DNA of 64,000 bases, taken from Hymenobacter sp. UV11 (GTDB lineage Bacteria > Bacteroidota > Bacteroidia > Cytophagales > Hymenobacteraceae). The stretch spans positions 81,191-145,190 of the forward strand of contig NZ_SRII01000013.1 in assembly GCF_004684095.1 (NCBI RefSeq), in the 5' to 3' direction. The notes below the pieces were generated by a model. It did not search any database, was not told the DNA's origin, and worked only from the letters and a program-made list of their open reading frames with translations. How positions within the stretch are numbered: position 1 is the first letter of the stretch; each line of letters starts with the position of its first letter. The position numbers and the translations under genes are program-made. Of this stretch, positions 17,174 to 26,800 are shown one piece after another.

Positions 17174-20100
17174 TTAGTGATTGACGGCTACGCGCTGCGT
17201 TAGGGTCTTACCCACCGTCAGCAGTCGGCATTCGTAGAGGCCATTGGCGAGCGACTGGGCAGCAAACGGTAATTGGTAGGTGCGACCATCTTCCACGGTG
17301 CCGTCGTAGAGGGTGGCGACCAGCTGGCCCAGCGGATTGAATACCTGCACCAGGGCCCGGCCGGCCTGCGCCGCCCGAAACTGGACGGTAGTAGCCGAAG
17401 CCACAGGGTTGGGGTAGGCTTCCAGCAGCGCGTCCTGGCTGGTGGCCGGGGTAGTGGCTAGCGTGGTGGCTGCCCCCACGGTGCGAGCGGCAGCCGAAGC
17501 GGCGCCGGGCTCGATACCATACACCAGCTGGCCCTGATAGTAGGCCGTGACGTGGTCATTGAGCGCGTAGTTCCAGGGGGCGCGGTACGACCAGTCGTTG
17601 TCTTCCATGAAGTTAGACCAGTCGCTCTTGGCCAGCCGGAAGCGGACATCGCCGGTGCTGCTGAGGGGGGCTAGCTGGCCCAGGCTCGGGGAAAAGCTCG
17701 TTTCAAAATAGAACTCGGCGCCTTTTTGTCCTACCTGGCCGCTCACATTGCTGGTGCCCACCTGCGCCCAGTCAAACCAGTAGTTGAGGCTGGCCGCGCC
17801 TTCGGGGCTAAACCAGTAGCGCACTTTCAGGTCGGCGTAGTTCACGGGTTGGTTGCCGGTGTTGCGCACGTTCAGGTACTCGCTTATGGTGTTGCCGCGC
17901 GAGTAGCCATTACGGTTTTGGGCCAGTACTTCCAGGCTTGTGGTTGGGACCACCGTAGTGGGCTCGGTACCATACACCAGGCGGCCGTTGCGGTAGAGCG
18001 TGATGTGGTCGTTCAGGGCGTAGGCCCCGGCATTGGGCCGGTAAGAGTAGTCGTCGGTTTCGTTGAGGTCGCCGTAGGCCAGGTTGTTGAAGCGCGAGCG
18101 AATTTCACCCGAAGTACCGCCCGCAGCGAGGTTACCCAGATTAGTATCAAAGGTGTACTCTACGTACCCCAGGGCTCCCTGGCGAGGCTGGGCCAGCGGC
18201 ACGTAGCGGGCATGCACCTGGCTGGTACCTAAGGCGGCATAATCGATGCTGGTGGCCAGGCCGCTGTAGTTCTCGGGCGTGAGCCAGTAGCGAGCGGTGA
18301 GGCTGCCGTAGTCCACCGCCGTGGGGCCCTGGTTGTCGAGGCGCAGCGTGGGCTTGATATCCTGCCCGGTGGGGCGGCTGTTGTCATCGTCTTTGTACTG
18401 CACTTGCACCAGCACCGGCGCAACGGTCAGGGTCTGGTTCACGGCGGCGGGCTGATTCACGGCATTACCGGCCTGTAGTGCCGTGATGGTGGTAGTGCCG
18501 GCTTTGAGTAGCTGCACCATGCCATTGGTCACGGTAGCCACCGTGGGGTCGGAGCTGATGAAAGTGATGGGCAGGCCCGAGCTGGCCGTGGCGGTGAGCG
18601 CGAAGTCGGCGTCGCCATAAAGCTTGGGGGGTAGGGCCGCAAAGCTGATAGTTTGGGAGGTTTTGCAGTTATCAGCGGCGAGCCCTTTACCCGTAATAGG
18701 CAGGTTGGAAGAGGTAACTAACAGTTTATCCAAGCCCGCATTGCCGCCGGCATTGTAGCCAATGGTTAATGTGTGCGGACCCGGACTCAACGCGGCATCT
18801 TTTAACTTTATCCAGCGCCAACCAGCGGTTGCCCCCACTTCTTTTATGCTGGCATCATCGATGTAGTAGGTGTTGGCCACTTGCCCCATATCAAACAAAA
18901 AAGTGGTGGAAGTGAGGCTCGCCGTGATGGTCCAGGAAACCTGCTGCCACGCCGTACCAATTGCCTGGTCGGCCTGGTACTGTGCACTCGAAGGCCCGCT
19001 AGAAAGCCGGATAGAACCACCGGCTGCCGCCGCTCTTACCCAGTACGAAATCACGTACTGCTTGCCAATGGCAGTCGGGAAGGCCGCGCTCGATACTTGC
19101 ACTCTCCACTGGCTGCCGGGTTGGGCCGTGGGGTTCACTACCTTCAGTGAGCCGGTGCCGGTATGGGCATCAGCCGCCACATTATTCGCCGTAATGGTGG
19201 CGCCGCTCGAATTGAGCGTGGTCCAGCCGGTTAAGCCACTCTCAAAACTAGGATTCGTCGCTAATTGGCTGCCGACAGCCTGGAAAGCGCCATTATCCAG
19301 TTGCACCCAGTAGCTATAATCCTCCGTGGGCGGGATGTTCAGCCGGGCCAGCACATTGTAGGTGCCGGCACTGTCAATGGTGAAGGGCGTCGTGAGGACG
19401 GCAGCTGCGCCAGAAGGGGGGGTAGCCGTGCTGCTCAGGCCGCTTTTTACCTTCACATAAGCTCCGGCGGCGGCGGCCGTGTCGGCCACCACGCTCCAGC
19501 TCGAACCTACCGTAGCGCACTCAGCTTCCAGCCAGATTCTTTTTCCCAGCGGCTCAGGCGGCAGGGGGGGTAGCACGGGGTTGTTGGTGCCCCACCACTT
19601 ATACCAGCGCTGGTAATCCAGGGTGGGGTAGGGATTGGTGGTGATGTTCGTGTTGACACTGGTGTTGCCCAGCAGAAACTTGTCCACGAAGGCCTGCATG
19701 GCCGGCACCTGGGTGGTGGGCACAGCGCAGTGGTTGTGGCCCCCGTCGATATAGAAGCCAAACCGGTCGCCCAGGCCAAACGTCTTGTATACCTCGTGCG
19801 TGGCGCGGGCCGAGACGTAGGCCGCCGGGTTGGCCAGCCATTCAAAATCGGTGTTGCCCGTCACCAGCAGGGCGCGGGGCGCCACCATCGCCATCAGCTC
19901 GTGGTGGTCTTCCGGCAGCTTAGACACGTTGGCATCGGCAAACTGCTTCATATCGTCCTTGAACCAGCTGTAGTCCGTGGCGCCCAGCTTTTCTACCGCG
20001 CCCAGCGTTTCCGATACGCGCCAGGCCGGCGCGCCGCCCCCGCCCGATTCCTGGGCAATAGTCAGGGCAATGCGCTCGTCGAAGGCCCCGGCAAACAGAG

Positions 20101-20797
20101 CCATCTTCCCGGCGTAGGAGCAGCCCGTGACGCCAAGGTGTTTCAGGTCGATAGGTAGGCTGGCCTGCACCAGCTCCAGGCCATCGATGAGGCGGCTCAC
20201 GCCCCAGGCCCAGGCCGCGTACTGCCCCGAGTTAGAGAGATTCTGGTCGGGGTAGAGCTGGTAGAAGGGGTCTGTCAGCTGCGGGTTGCCATAGGTGGTA
20301 ACGTTGTTGTGGTTGTAGCGAATAGTAGCCACGTTGCGGCCGGTAAAAACCGAGGCCGGGACACTGCCCGTCGGGCTGTTCATGCCAATGATGGCCGGAA
20401 ACGGGCCCGCCCCTGCGGGCAGCACCACCTGCGAGGTCAGCGTGGCCGTTTTGCCGTTTACCGTCACGTTTACCGTGAGGGTGCCATTGGCGTAGCTGGC
20501 GGTAATATTCTGAGGCCGAGCAGGTTTCTTTCCTATCTCGTAGTTTTCAATCTGGGCTTTTATTTCATTGCGCCGGCATTCCCAGTCGCTGAAGCTTGTC
20601 GAGCGTCCGCTGCCATTTGCCCACAGAAAAGGGTCGGGCAAGGGTTGGATGGCGGGCAGCTGGCTGAAAGCGGGTAAGGGGGGCGCCGCGCAGCTACCCC
20701 CCGTATTCTCGGCCGTGTACACAAGGGGGGCCTGCGCAAATAAGCTCAGGCAGCTAAAGCTCATAAATAGAGCTATGACAGTACTTTTGCCTTTCAT
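17174..20797 (-). CDS. CE15 glucuronoyl esterase with CBM35/6-like, inserted CBM4/9-like and two CBM3-like modules, T9SS-exported
   Basis: The 1207-residue protein starts at ATG 20797 with a signal peptide (cleavage near LFAQA). Residues ~30-390 match the CE15 4-O-methyl-glucuronoyl methylesterase family: nucleophile Ser in GCSYAGK (~225), QESGGGG (~249) and catalytic His in GGHNHCAV (~354). CE15 cuts esters between lignin and xylan glucuronic acid. A CBM35/CBM6-like module starts at ~416 (IWLEAECATVG), breaks off at ~509 (LDNGAFQAVG) and resumes at ~655 (WRWIKLKDAAL). The gap holds a complete CBM4/9-like module (NPSFESGLTGW to YYIDDASI). An Ig-like domain (~712-790), two CBM3-like modules (~794-944 and ~950-1096) and a T9SS sorting domain (~1124-1207) follow. 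CBM3 binds crystalline cellulose, so this enzyme would act at the cellulose-xylan-lignin interface. Confidence 0.88.
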   Translation of the reverse strand: MKGKSTVIALFMSFSCLSLFAQAPLVYTAENTGGSCAAPPLPAFSQLPAIQPLPDPFLWANGSGRSTSFSDWECRRNEIKAQIENYEIGKKPARPQNITASYANGTLTVNVTVNGKTATLTSQVVLPAGAGPFPAIIGMNSPTGSVPASVFTGRNVATIRYNHNNVTTYGNPQLTDPFYQLYPDQNLSNSGQYAAWAWGVSRLIDGLELVQASLPIDLKHLGVTGCSYAGKMALFAGAFDERIALTIAQESGGGGAPAWRVSETLGAVEKLGATDYSWFKDDMKQFADANVSKLPEDHHELMAMVAPRALLVTGNTDFEWLANPAAYVSARATHEVYKTFGLGDRFGFYIDGGHNHCAVPTTQVPAMQAFVDKFLLGNTSVNTNITTNPYPTLDYQRWYKWWGTNNPVLPPLPPEPLGKRIWLEAECATVGSSWSVVADTAAAAGAYVKVKSGLSSTATPPSGAAAVLTTPFTIDSAGTYNVLARLNIPPTEDYSYWVQLDNGAFQAVGSQLATNPSFESGLTGWTTLNSSGATITANNVAADAHTGTGSLKVVNPTAQPGSQWRVQVSSAAFPTAIGKQYVISYWVRAAAAGGSIRLSSGPSSAQYQADQAIGTAWQQVSWTITASLTSTTFLFDMGQVANTYYIDDASIKEVGATAGWRWIKLKDAALSPGPHTLTIGYNAGGNAGLDKLLVTSSNLPITGKGLAADNCKTSQTISFAALPPKLYGDADFALTATASSGLPITFISSDPTVATVTNGMVQLLKAGTTTITALQAGNAVNQPAAVNQTLTVAPVLVQVQYKDDDNSRPTGQDIKPTLRLDNQGPTAVDYGSLTARYWLTPENYSGLATSIDYAALGTSQVHARYVPLAQPRQGALGYVEYTFDTNLGNLAAGGTSGEIRSRFNNLAYGDLNETDDYSYRPNAGAYALNDHITLYRNGRLVYGTEPTTVVPTTSLEVLAQNRNGYSRGNTISEYLNVRNTGNQPVNYADLKVRYWFSPEGAASLNYWFDWAQVGTSNVSGQVGQKGAEFYFETSFSPSLGQLAPLSSTGDVRFRLAKSDWSNFMEDNDWSYRAPWNYALNDHVTAYYQGQLVYGIEPGAASAAARTVGAATTLATTPATSQDALLEAYPNPVASATTVQFRAAQAGRALVQVFNPLGQLVATLYDGTVEDGRTYQLPFAAQSLANGLYECRLLTVGKTLTQRVAVNH

Positions 20798-21585
20798 TTT
20801 CTGCTGGGTGGGGTTAAAGAAGTGTGGAAAAAGGAGTAATGAGTTTTCTATATTCAGACGTGCATTAAGGGGTGTTTTTGCATAAGCAGTAGGTTAGGTG
20901 AAAGAAGAAATGAATTACAAGTGATAGTTATTTAAAATACTGATAATCAAAATATTATTTAATTTTTCTTTATTTTCACTATCCGTTTCCGATGAAAGTG
21001 CAATTAGTGTCCTACCCCCTGCCAGCCGGCGCCATACGCGCCAAAGGTGCCTTTACAGGCCTTTCAAGCTATCTACTTTGAAGTTAGAGCGCGCTTGTAA
21101 GCGAATGGCCATGATTTTAGTCCTGACATAAAAATGAAAGTATCGGAATCGTTGCCGGAATCGATTGCACCCCACTTACCAGCCAATAATTTATTGCTCA
21201 AGGCATTGCTTCTTTTTTGCAGCGTATTGCTATAACCGCTTGGGTTATTCCCACTGCAAAAGAAAAATAATCTAATTTCAAGCCGACCTACAAGTGAGTG
21301 AGCAGTTACTCAAGTAAGTAGTAGCTGTATACTGATATGCCCCGGACTCACTAAGCCGCCCTTGAGGAAGCCCCTACTTCCCACTCCTTATGAGATAAAG
21401 AATATTATTGCAAAACGCTTAGCATCTGGCCACTGCTCTACTTGGGACTGTACCATCGCCTTCTTCAGGGTACGCCAGCGTCTCCACCGACTTTTACATT
21501 TGTCTCGTTTTTTCTCAGCAGCCGGACGTTTTGTTCTGGAGTCTCTCACCTATTTGGTAGGCGGAGCTGCTTAGACCCTTCTTAT
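20798..21585. other. AT-rich intergenic region between divergent surface-protein genes
   Basis: About 790 bp separating the CE15 gene (minus) from the delta-60 gene (plus). The segment 20900-21000 is markedly AT-rich and should contain the CE15 promoter. No gene or strong structure was seen. Confidence 0.5.
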
Positions 21586-21645
21586 ATGAAACAACTTTTA
21601 GGCGCTTCTATGGCCTTATCCTAGGGCCGCCTTTGGATAATCGGG
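21586..21645 (+). other. Signal peptide region of the delta-60 protein, interrupted by an amber codon
   Basis: From ATG 21586 the frame reads MKQLLGASMALS, then TAG (21622-21624), then GRLWIIG and LPLTLLVPPARAQAP in the same frame as the downstream protein. Reading through the stop gives a perfect signal peptide (Lys start, hydrophobic core, ARAQA cleavage site). The stop therefore lies inside the export signal. Confidence 0.75.
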
Positions 21646-23589
21646 TTGCCGCTGACGCTGCTGGTGCCGCCTGCCCGCGCGCAAGCCCCTACCGTGGCCG
21701 TAACGCCCGCTGACCCGCTAACGCTGTGTGCGGGCGGTAGCCAGACGCTGACAGCCACGGCTACCGCTAGCCTAGCCGGCGTGAGCTATACTTGGAGCAA
21801 CGGAGCCACCGGGCCAAGTATCAGCGTCGACCAGCCGGGCCTGTACCAAGCCACGGCTACTACTGCCAGTGGCACCGCTTATAGCAACGTAGTGACGGTG
21901 AATGCCCCACCGCCCGTGAAAGTACAGGTCTCCCCCGACCCGCTGGTGCTGCCTTTCGGTGGCAGTCAGACCCTGACGGCCACCGCCACCATGCTGGGCT
22001 TTAACGTGGGGGGTAGCGGTCTTGATAACTCGGTAAATAAGGTGCTGGTGCAGCCCGATGGGAAAGTATTGGTGGGGGGTTACTTCACGAGCTACAATGG
22101 CAACGCGGCGGCCCCCGACAATCTGCTACGACTTAACGCTGACGGCAGCCTCGACACCAGCTTCAACCCAGGAGGGACTGGGGTGGGTGGCACCGTGAGT
22201 GCACTGGCGTTGCAGCCCGATGGCAAAATAGTAGTGGGCGGCTTTCTGCGGGTCTATAATGGCAATGCCGCCGCCCCCGATATGGTGCTGCGCCTCAACG
22301 CTGACGGGAGCCTTGACGCCACCTTCAACCCAGGCGGCAGCGGCTTCGACAATGGCGTGCGGGCCCTGGCCTTGCAGGCCGATGGCCGCATCCTGGTTGG
22401 GGGAGGCTTCAGCAGTTACAACGGCAACGTGGCCGCTCCCGACTTTCTGCTGCGCCTCAACGCCAACGGCAGCCTCGATACCAGTTTCAATAACGGCAGA
22501 GCTAGCGCCAATAGCAATGTGTATGACCTAGCCGTGCAGCCCGATGGCAAAGCATTGGTGGCCGGCAACTTTACGGGCTATAACGGCAGCCTTACCGCCC
22601 CCGATTACATAATGCGGCTCTATGCCGATGGCAGCCTCGATACGGGCTTCAATAGCGGTGGCACCGGGATAAGTGGCGACGGAAGGCCCGGAAATACCTA
22701 CGTAAGCGCGCTAGCCGTGCAGGCCGACGGCCGCATCCTGCTAGGAGGAGTTTTCCTTAGCTACAACGGCAACGCGGCTGCCCCCGACTACCTGCTGCGC
22801 CTAAACCCCGACGGTGGTCTCGATGCCAGCTTCAACAACGGCGGGGCCGGCTTCAATGAAGGCGTGTTCACGCTGGCTGCGCAGCCCGATGGGAAGGTGC
22901 TGGTAGGTGGCTACTTTACCGACTACAACAGCGCCACCGCCCCCGACTACGTGTTGCGCCTCAATGCTAATGGGACACTCGATACGGGCTTTAACGCGGG
23001 CGGCACCGGGACCGACGCCTATGTAAATTCGTTGGCGCTGCAGCCTGACGGCCGGGTGCTGGCCGGGGGCTGGTTTGCTAGCTACAATGGCAACGCGGCC
23101 GCCCCCGACAATCTGGTGCGACTTAACGCTGACGGCAGCCTCCACCACCTCGACCAGGCCCTGCCGGGAGCCACCTTCGTTTTTAACCCTGGGGCTAGCA
23201 GCGGAAGCAACCGCACCGTAAGTACGGCCGGCTCCTACGCGGCTATCGCTACCGATCCCACTACCGGGTGCCATTATGGGTCTAATGCGGTAGTCGTGAC
23301 CGTTCAGCAGGCGCTAGCAACCGTGCCCGCTGCCCTGACCCAGCAGATCAAGCTTTATCCTAACCCCTGCCGAACGAGCACATTCGTAGAGTTGCCTGCC
23401 AGCCTCGGCCACCAGGCCGTGACGGCTACCTTACTCGATGCGGTGGGCCGGGCCGTGCGCACGGTAAGCCTACCCGCCCAAGGCTCGACGGCGCACCAGC
23501 TCGACCTGCGCGACTTGTCCAGCGGCGTCTACGCGCTGTGTCTGCGTACCAGCGCTGGCACTGTGGTGAAAAAGCTACTTATTGATTAG
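21646..23589 (+). CDS. Delta-60 repeat surface protein with T9SS sorting domain; 5' end probably disrupted
   Basis: The uninterrupted frame begins at TTG 21646, but the natural start is likely ATG 21586, with an amber stop between. The protein has an Ig-like domain (TLCAGGSQTLTATA...), then the first strand of a second one (VLPFGGSQTLTATAT). Seven delta-60 repeats (about 54-60 residues each) follow, with LxVQPDGKVLVGGxF, YNGNxAAPD and LRLNADGSLDTSFN; repeats of this kind are predicted to form a beta-propeller. The second Ig-like domain then resumes (LPGATFVFNPGASS to GSNAVVVTV). A T9SS sorting domain (LYPNPCRTSTFVELP to VVKKLLID) ends it. The role is unknown, likely surface binding. If the amber stop is real, the product would lack a full signal peptide and would not be exported unless a suppressor or alternative start is used. 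Confidence 0.82.
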   Translation: MPLTLLVPPARAQAPTVAVTPADPLTLCAGGSQTLTATATASLAGVSYTWSNGATGPSISVDQPGLYQATATTASGTAYSNVVTVNAPPPVKVQVSPDPLVLPFGGSQTLTATATMLGFNVGGSGLDNSVNKVLVQPDGKVLVGGYFTSYNGNAAAPDNLLRLNADGSLDTSFNPGGTGVGGTVSALALQPDGKIVVGGFLRVYNGNAAAPDMVLRLNADGSLDATFNPGGSGFDNGVRALALQADGRILVGGGFSSYNGNVAAPDFLLRLNANGSLDTSFNNGRASANSNVYDLAVQPDGKALVAGNFTGYNGSLTAPDYIMRLYADGSLDTGFNSGGTGISGDGRPGNTYVSALAVQADGRILLGGVFLSYNGNAAAPDYLLRLNPDGGLDASFNNGGAGFNEGVFTLAAQPDGKVLVGGYFTDYNSATAPDYVLRLNANGTLDTGFNAGGTGTDAYVNSLALQPDGRVLAGGWFASYNGNAAAPDNLVRLNADGSLHHLDQALPGATFVFNPGASSGSNRTVSTAGSYAAIATDPTTGCHYGSNAVVVTVQQALATVPAALTQQIKLYPNPCRTSTFVELPASLGHQAVTATLLDAVGRAVRTVSLPAQGSTAHQLDLRDLSSGVYALCLRTSAGTVVKKLLID

Positions 23590-23760
23590 CAGGGTTGCTA
23601 TTTAGCTGATAGCCGACGGCATTTTTTTGCTATGGTAAGTACTTGCTTAGCAATTGCTTGATGCGAAAATTTACCTCCCGGTTGCTACAAGCAGGCTGCA
23701 ACGCCCGGTAGCGGCACCGTGTTTTGGCAAGCAAGCGGCCGCGATGCCGCTCGCTATTCA

Positions 23761-23834
23761 CGGCAAATCCCTACCCCCCTCCGCTCCGGCCATTGCGGTC
23801 CGGGAGGAGGAAGGGGGGTAGGGATTAGCTGCCG
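23761..23834. terminator. Long hairpin between convergent genes
   Basis: AATCCCTACCCCCCT (23766-23780) pairs exactly with AGGGGGGTAGGGATT (23812-23826); the flanking CGGCA and TGCCG extend the stem, and an inner CTCCGG/CCGGGAG adds to it. It lies between the convergent delta-60 and lectin genes and carries the GGGGTAG heptamer in both arms. It could be a terminator for both strands or a palindromic repeat unit. Confidence 0.6.
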
Positions 23835-23866
23835 AAAGCGAGCGGGCCCCTTGGGCTAGCCGCCGT

Positions 23867-26800
23867 TTACTTCTGAATGGCGACGCGCAAATGCTGCACC
23901 TGCTGGCCGCTCTGCAGCCGCACCAGGTAGATGCCGGCGGCCAGCTCCGGCGCCTCGACATCCAGCTCACGCACCTCGCCCGCCCGCAGGTTGCCCGTGA
24001 ATACGGCCTGCACGCGGCGGCCTTGCAAGTCATATAGGTCCAGTTGAGTCGGGCCGTCGGTGGCGGCCGTCACGCGCAGGCGAAACTGCCCACCATTGGG
24101 GTTGGGTGCCGCTTCGAGCGTGGCCGGAGCCGCCGCCTTACCAGTGGCCTGGACCACAGCAGGAGCGCCCACGACGGTGAAAAACGGGGAATACGGCACC
24201 TCGACGGTGACCGTACCGACGCTGTAGAGCACGGGCGTGCAGGCTTCTAGCCCGCCGTATTCGACGAGGTAGCCGTCAACCGAACTGCCCTCGCCGCAGG
24301 CAGCTAAATCATTCCACTGGCCCGAGCCGCCGTAGACCATGCCGTAGTTTTCGCCGGCGGGCCGGAATTCATTTTGGAAGTTATCGGGCTGGCCGGGGCT
24401 CCAGTTGGCGTAGCCTAGGGCCGTGCCGCCGGGGCCACCGCGCCAAAAGAGCTGCCCGGCTTCGGGGCCCGTCTGCCAGCGCCACTCGCCCTCCACCGCC
24501 GCATCCGAGGCCCCAAACCAGTTGTGGCCCGCGAAGCGCTTGAGAAAGTCAGTTTCGGCCGCCGAGGTAATGGTAGCCAGGTAGCCGCCCATGCCCTGGT
24601 AGGAGCGGGCGGCGGCCGCTTTTTGCGCAGCGGCCCAGCAAATGCCCGGCGCGCTCACATACTCATAGTAGTGCCCGGTAGCCGGCAGGGCCAGCACCGG
24701 CCCGGCCAGTTGCAGCAGGTAGGTGAACGTGGCCTTGCCCACAAAGCCCGTGGGGGGGCTGTAGTTGTAAGTGTACTCGCCGGTGGGGCCGGTTTGGAAA
24801 ACAAAAAACTGCCCCACGTTGGGGGGATTGATATCGCGGACCTGCAGGGGCCGCCCCAGCGGGTCGGTGTCGTTGCGCAGCAGGTCGGCGGCAGTCAGAA
24901 ACAGCTGCTGCTTTGGGCCCCGGCTATAGGTATAAAAGTCCGGGTTGGCGACGGGGGCGGGGGTAGGGGCCGCCACGTCGATGGTGACCGTGCCAATGGC
25001 GTAGAGAATGGGCGTGCAAGCTTCGAGTCCGCCGTATTCGACGAGATAGCCCGCCACCGAAGCGCCCGTCCCACACTGGCTCAGGTCGTTCCACCGGGCA
25101 CCGGCACCCGCGTAAAGAATAGCGTAGTCTTCCCCTTCGGGACGAAACTGGTTCTTGTAGTCGTTGGGCTCGCCGGGGCTCCAGTTGGCGTAGCCCAGGG
25201 CCGTACCGCCGGGGCCGCCGCGCCAAAAGAGCTGCCCGGCCTCTGGGCCCGTCTGCCAGCGCCATTCGCCCTCCACCGCCGCATCCGAGGCCCCCAGCCA
25301 GAACGGCCCCGCGTTGCGGTTCATTAGAAAGGCGGTTTCCGAGCTGGAAGTAACCGTGGCCAGGTAGCCCTTCAAGCCCTGATAGGAGCGGGCGGCGGCG
25401 GCATCACGCGCGTCGTTCCAGCAGATACCCGGCGCCGATACAAACTCGTAGTAATGACTTGTCTCAACCGAGGCCAGCACGGGCCCGGCTAGCTGCACCA
25501 CATAGGTGAAGCTGGCCCGGCCCGTGAAGCCCGGTGTGGGCGTGAAGGTGAACGTCCCATCGGGGTTCGTCACCACAGTGGCATTCGTGCCGAGGCCCGC
25601 CGCCGCTACTTGCAGGGGCCGGCCGAGCGGGTCAGTGTCGTTGGCCAGCAGCTGGGCGGGCGAAATGGGTAGCGAGCCTCCGCAAGTAGTGGTAAACCGG
25701 TCGGGGTTAGCCACGGGCTGCGTGGCCGTCGGATTGCAAGCTACCGCCGCCGTCACCTGGATGTTGAGGGGTAGGGGAGGGGTATTGCTACCGCCGCTGT
25801 CCTTTCCAAAAAAAGTAACGACATACGTTCCGACCTGCGCAGCCGTGGGCATCCAGGTGAAGGTAGTTTCGACAGGGTTGCCGCTTGGGGTAGGGCCGGG
25901 CGTGAGCACTGAGCCCACTGGCAGGCCCTCGGCCCGCAACGTCACGAGGTCGCCCGCGTCGGCGTCCGTGGCCCGTACCGTGAACTTAAGTTGCTGGTCG
26001 GCCGCCACAATGAACTTCTGATTATCGGACGGCGTGGGCGCCACAAACACGGGCGGCTTGGGCACTATGGGGTTTCGCACATTAATTCGCACCCGCGTGG
26101 CCGCCACGGAGCCCAGCGCATCCTGCACCTCAAAAAGCTGGTCAAAAGTGCCCGCGCTGAAGCTGTTCGGGGTCCAGGAGAAGGTCGCTTCCACGGAGTT
26201 GCCGCTCGTGGGCAGGCTGGGCGTAAGCGTGGCACCGGGCGGCAACCCGAGGGCCGTGACGTTGCGCAGCGTCAGGCGTTCGCCGTAGGTATTCACGTCG
26301 CTGGCTTTCAGCGTGAAGCTGACCGTCTGACCCGGCACCACGTTGAACTCCTGCATGTTGGGGGGGGTAGGGGCCACGAACACGGGCGGGTCGGTGCCAA
26401 ACACCTCGAACGTGACGGTCGTCGTCGTCTGCGCCCCCCGGCTGTCCTCGGCCGTGAACGTGGTGGTGTACAGTCCTTCCGTCGTGGCGGTGGGTGTCCA
26501 GGAGAAGACAGCTAGCGCAGGGTTGCTGCTGCCGGGGGTGGTAGGCGTAAACGTGGCGCCCGGCGGCAGGCTCGCGGCCTGCAGCGTCACCTTGTCGCCC
26601 GCGTCGCCATCGGCGGCTTGCACCGTGAAGCTGGTGGGCGGGGTCTGGCCCTGGCCCTGGCGCGGCGCATACACCGTAATCTTCACTCCCTTATCCGGCG
26701 TGGGCCCCGTGAATACCGGGGGATTGTTCGTGGAAGTAGCGCCCACCAAGTCGGGGCGAGTAGTCGCCGTTGCTTGCGATACCTTGACTGCGAGAGGGTT

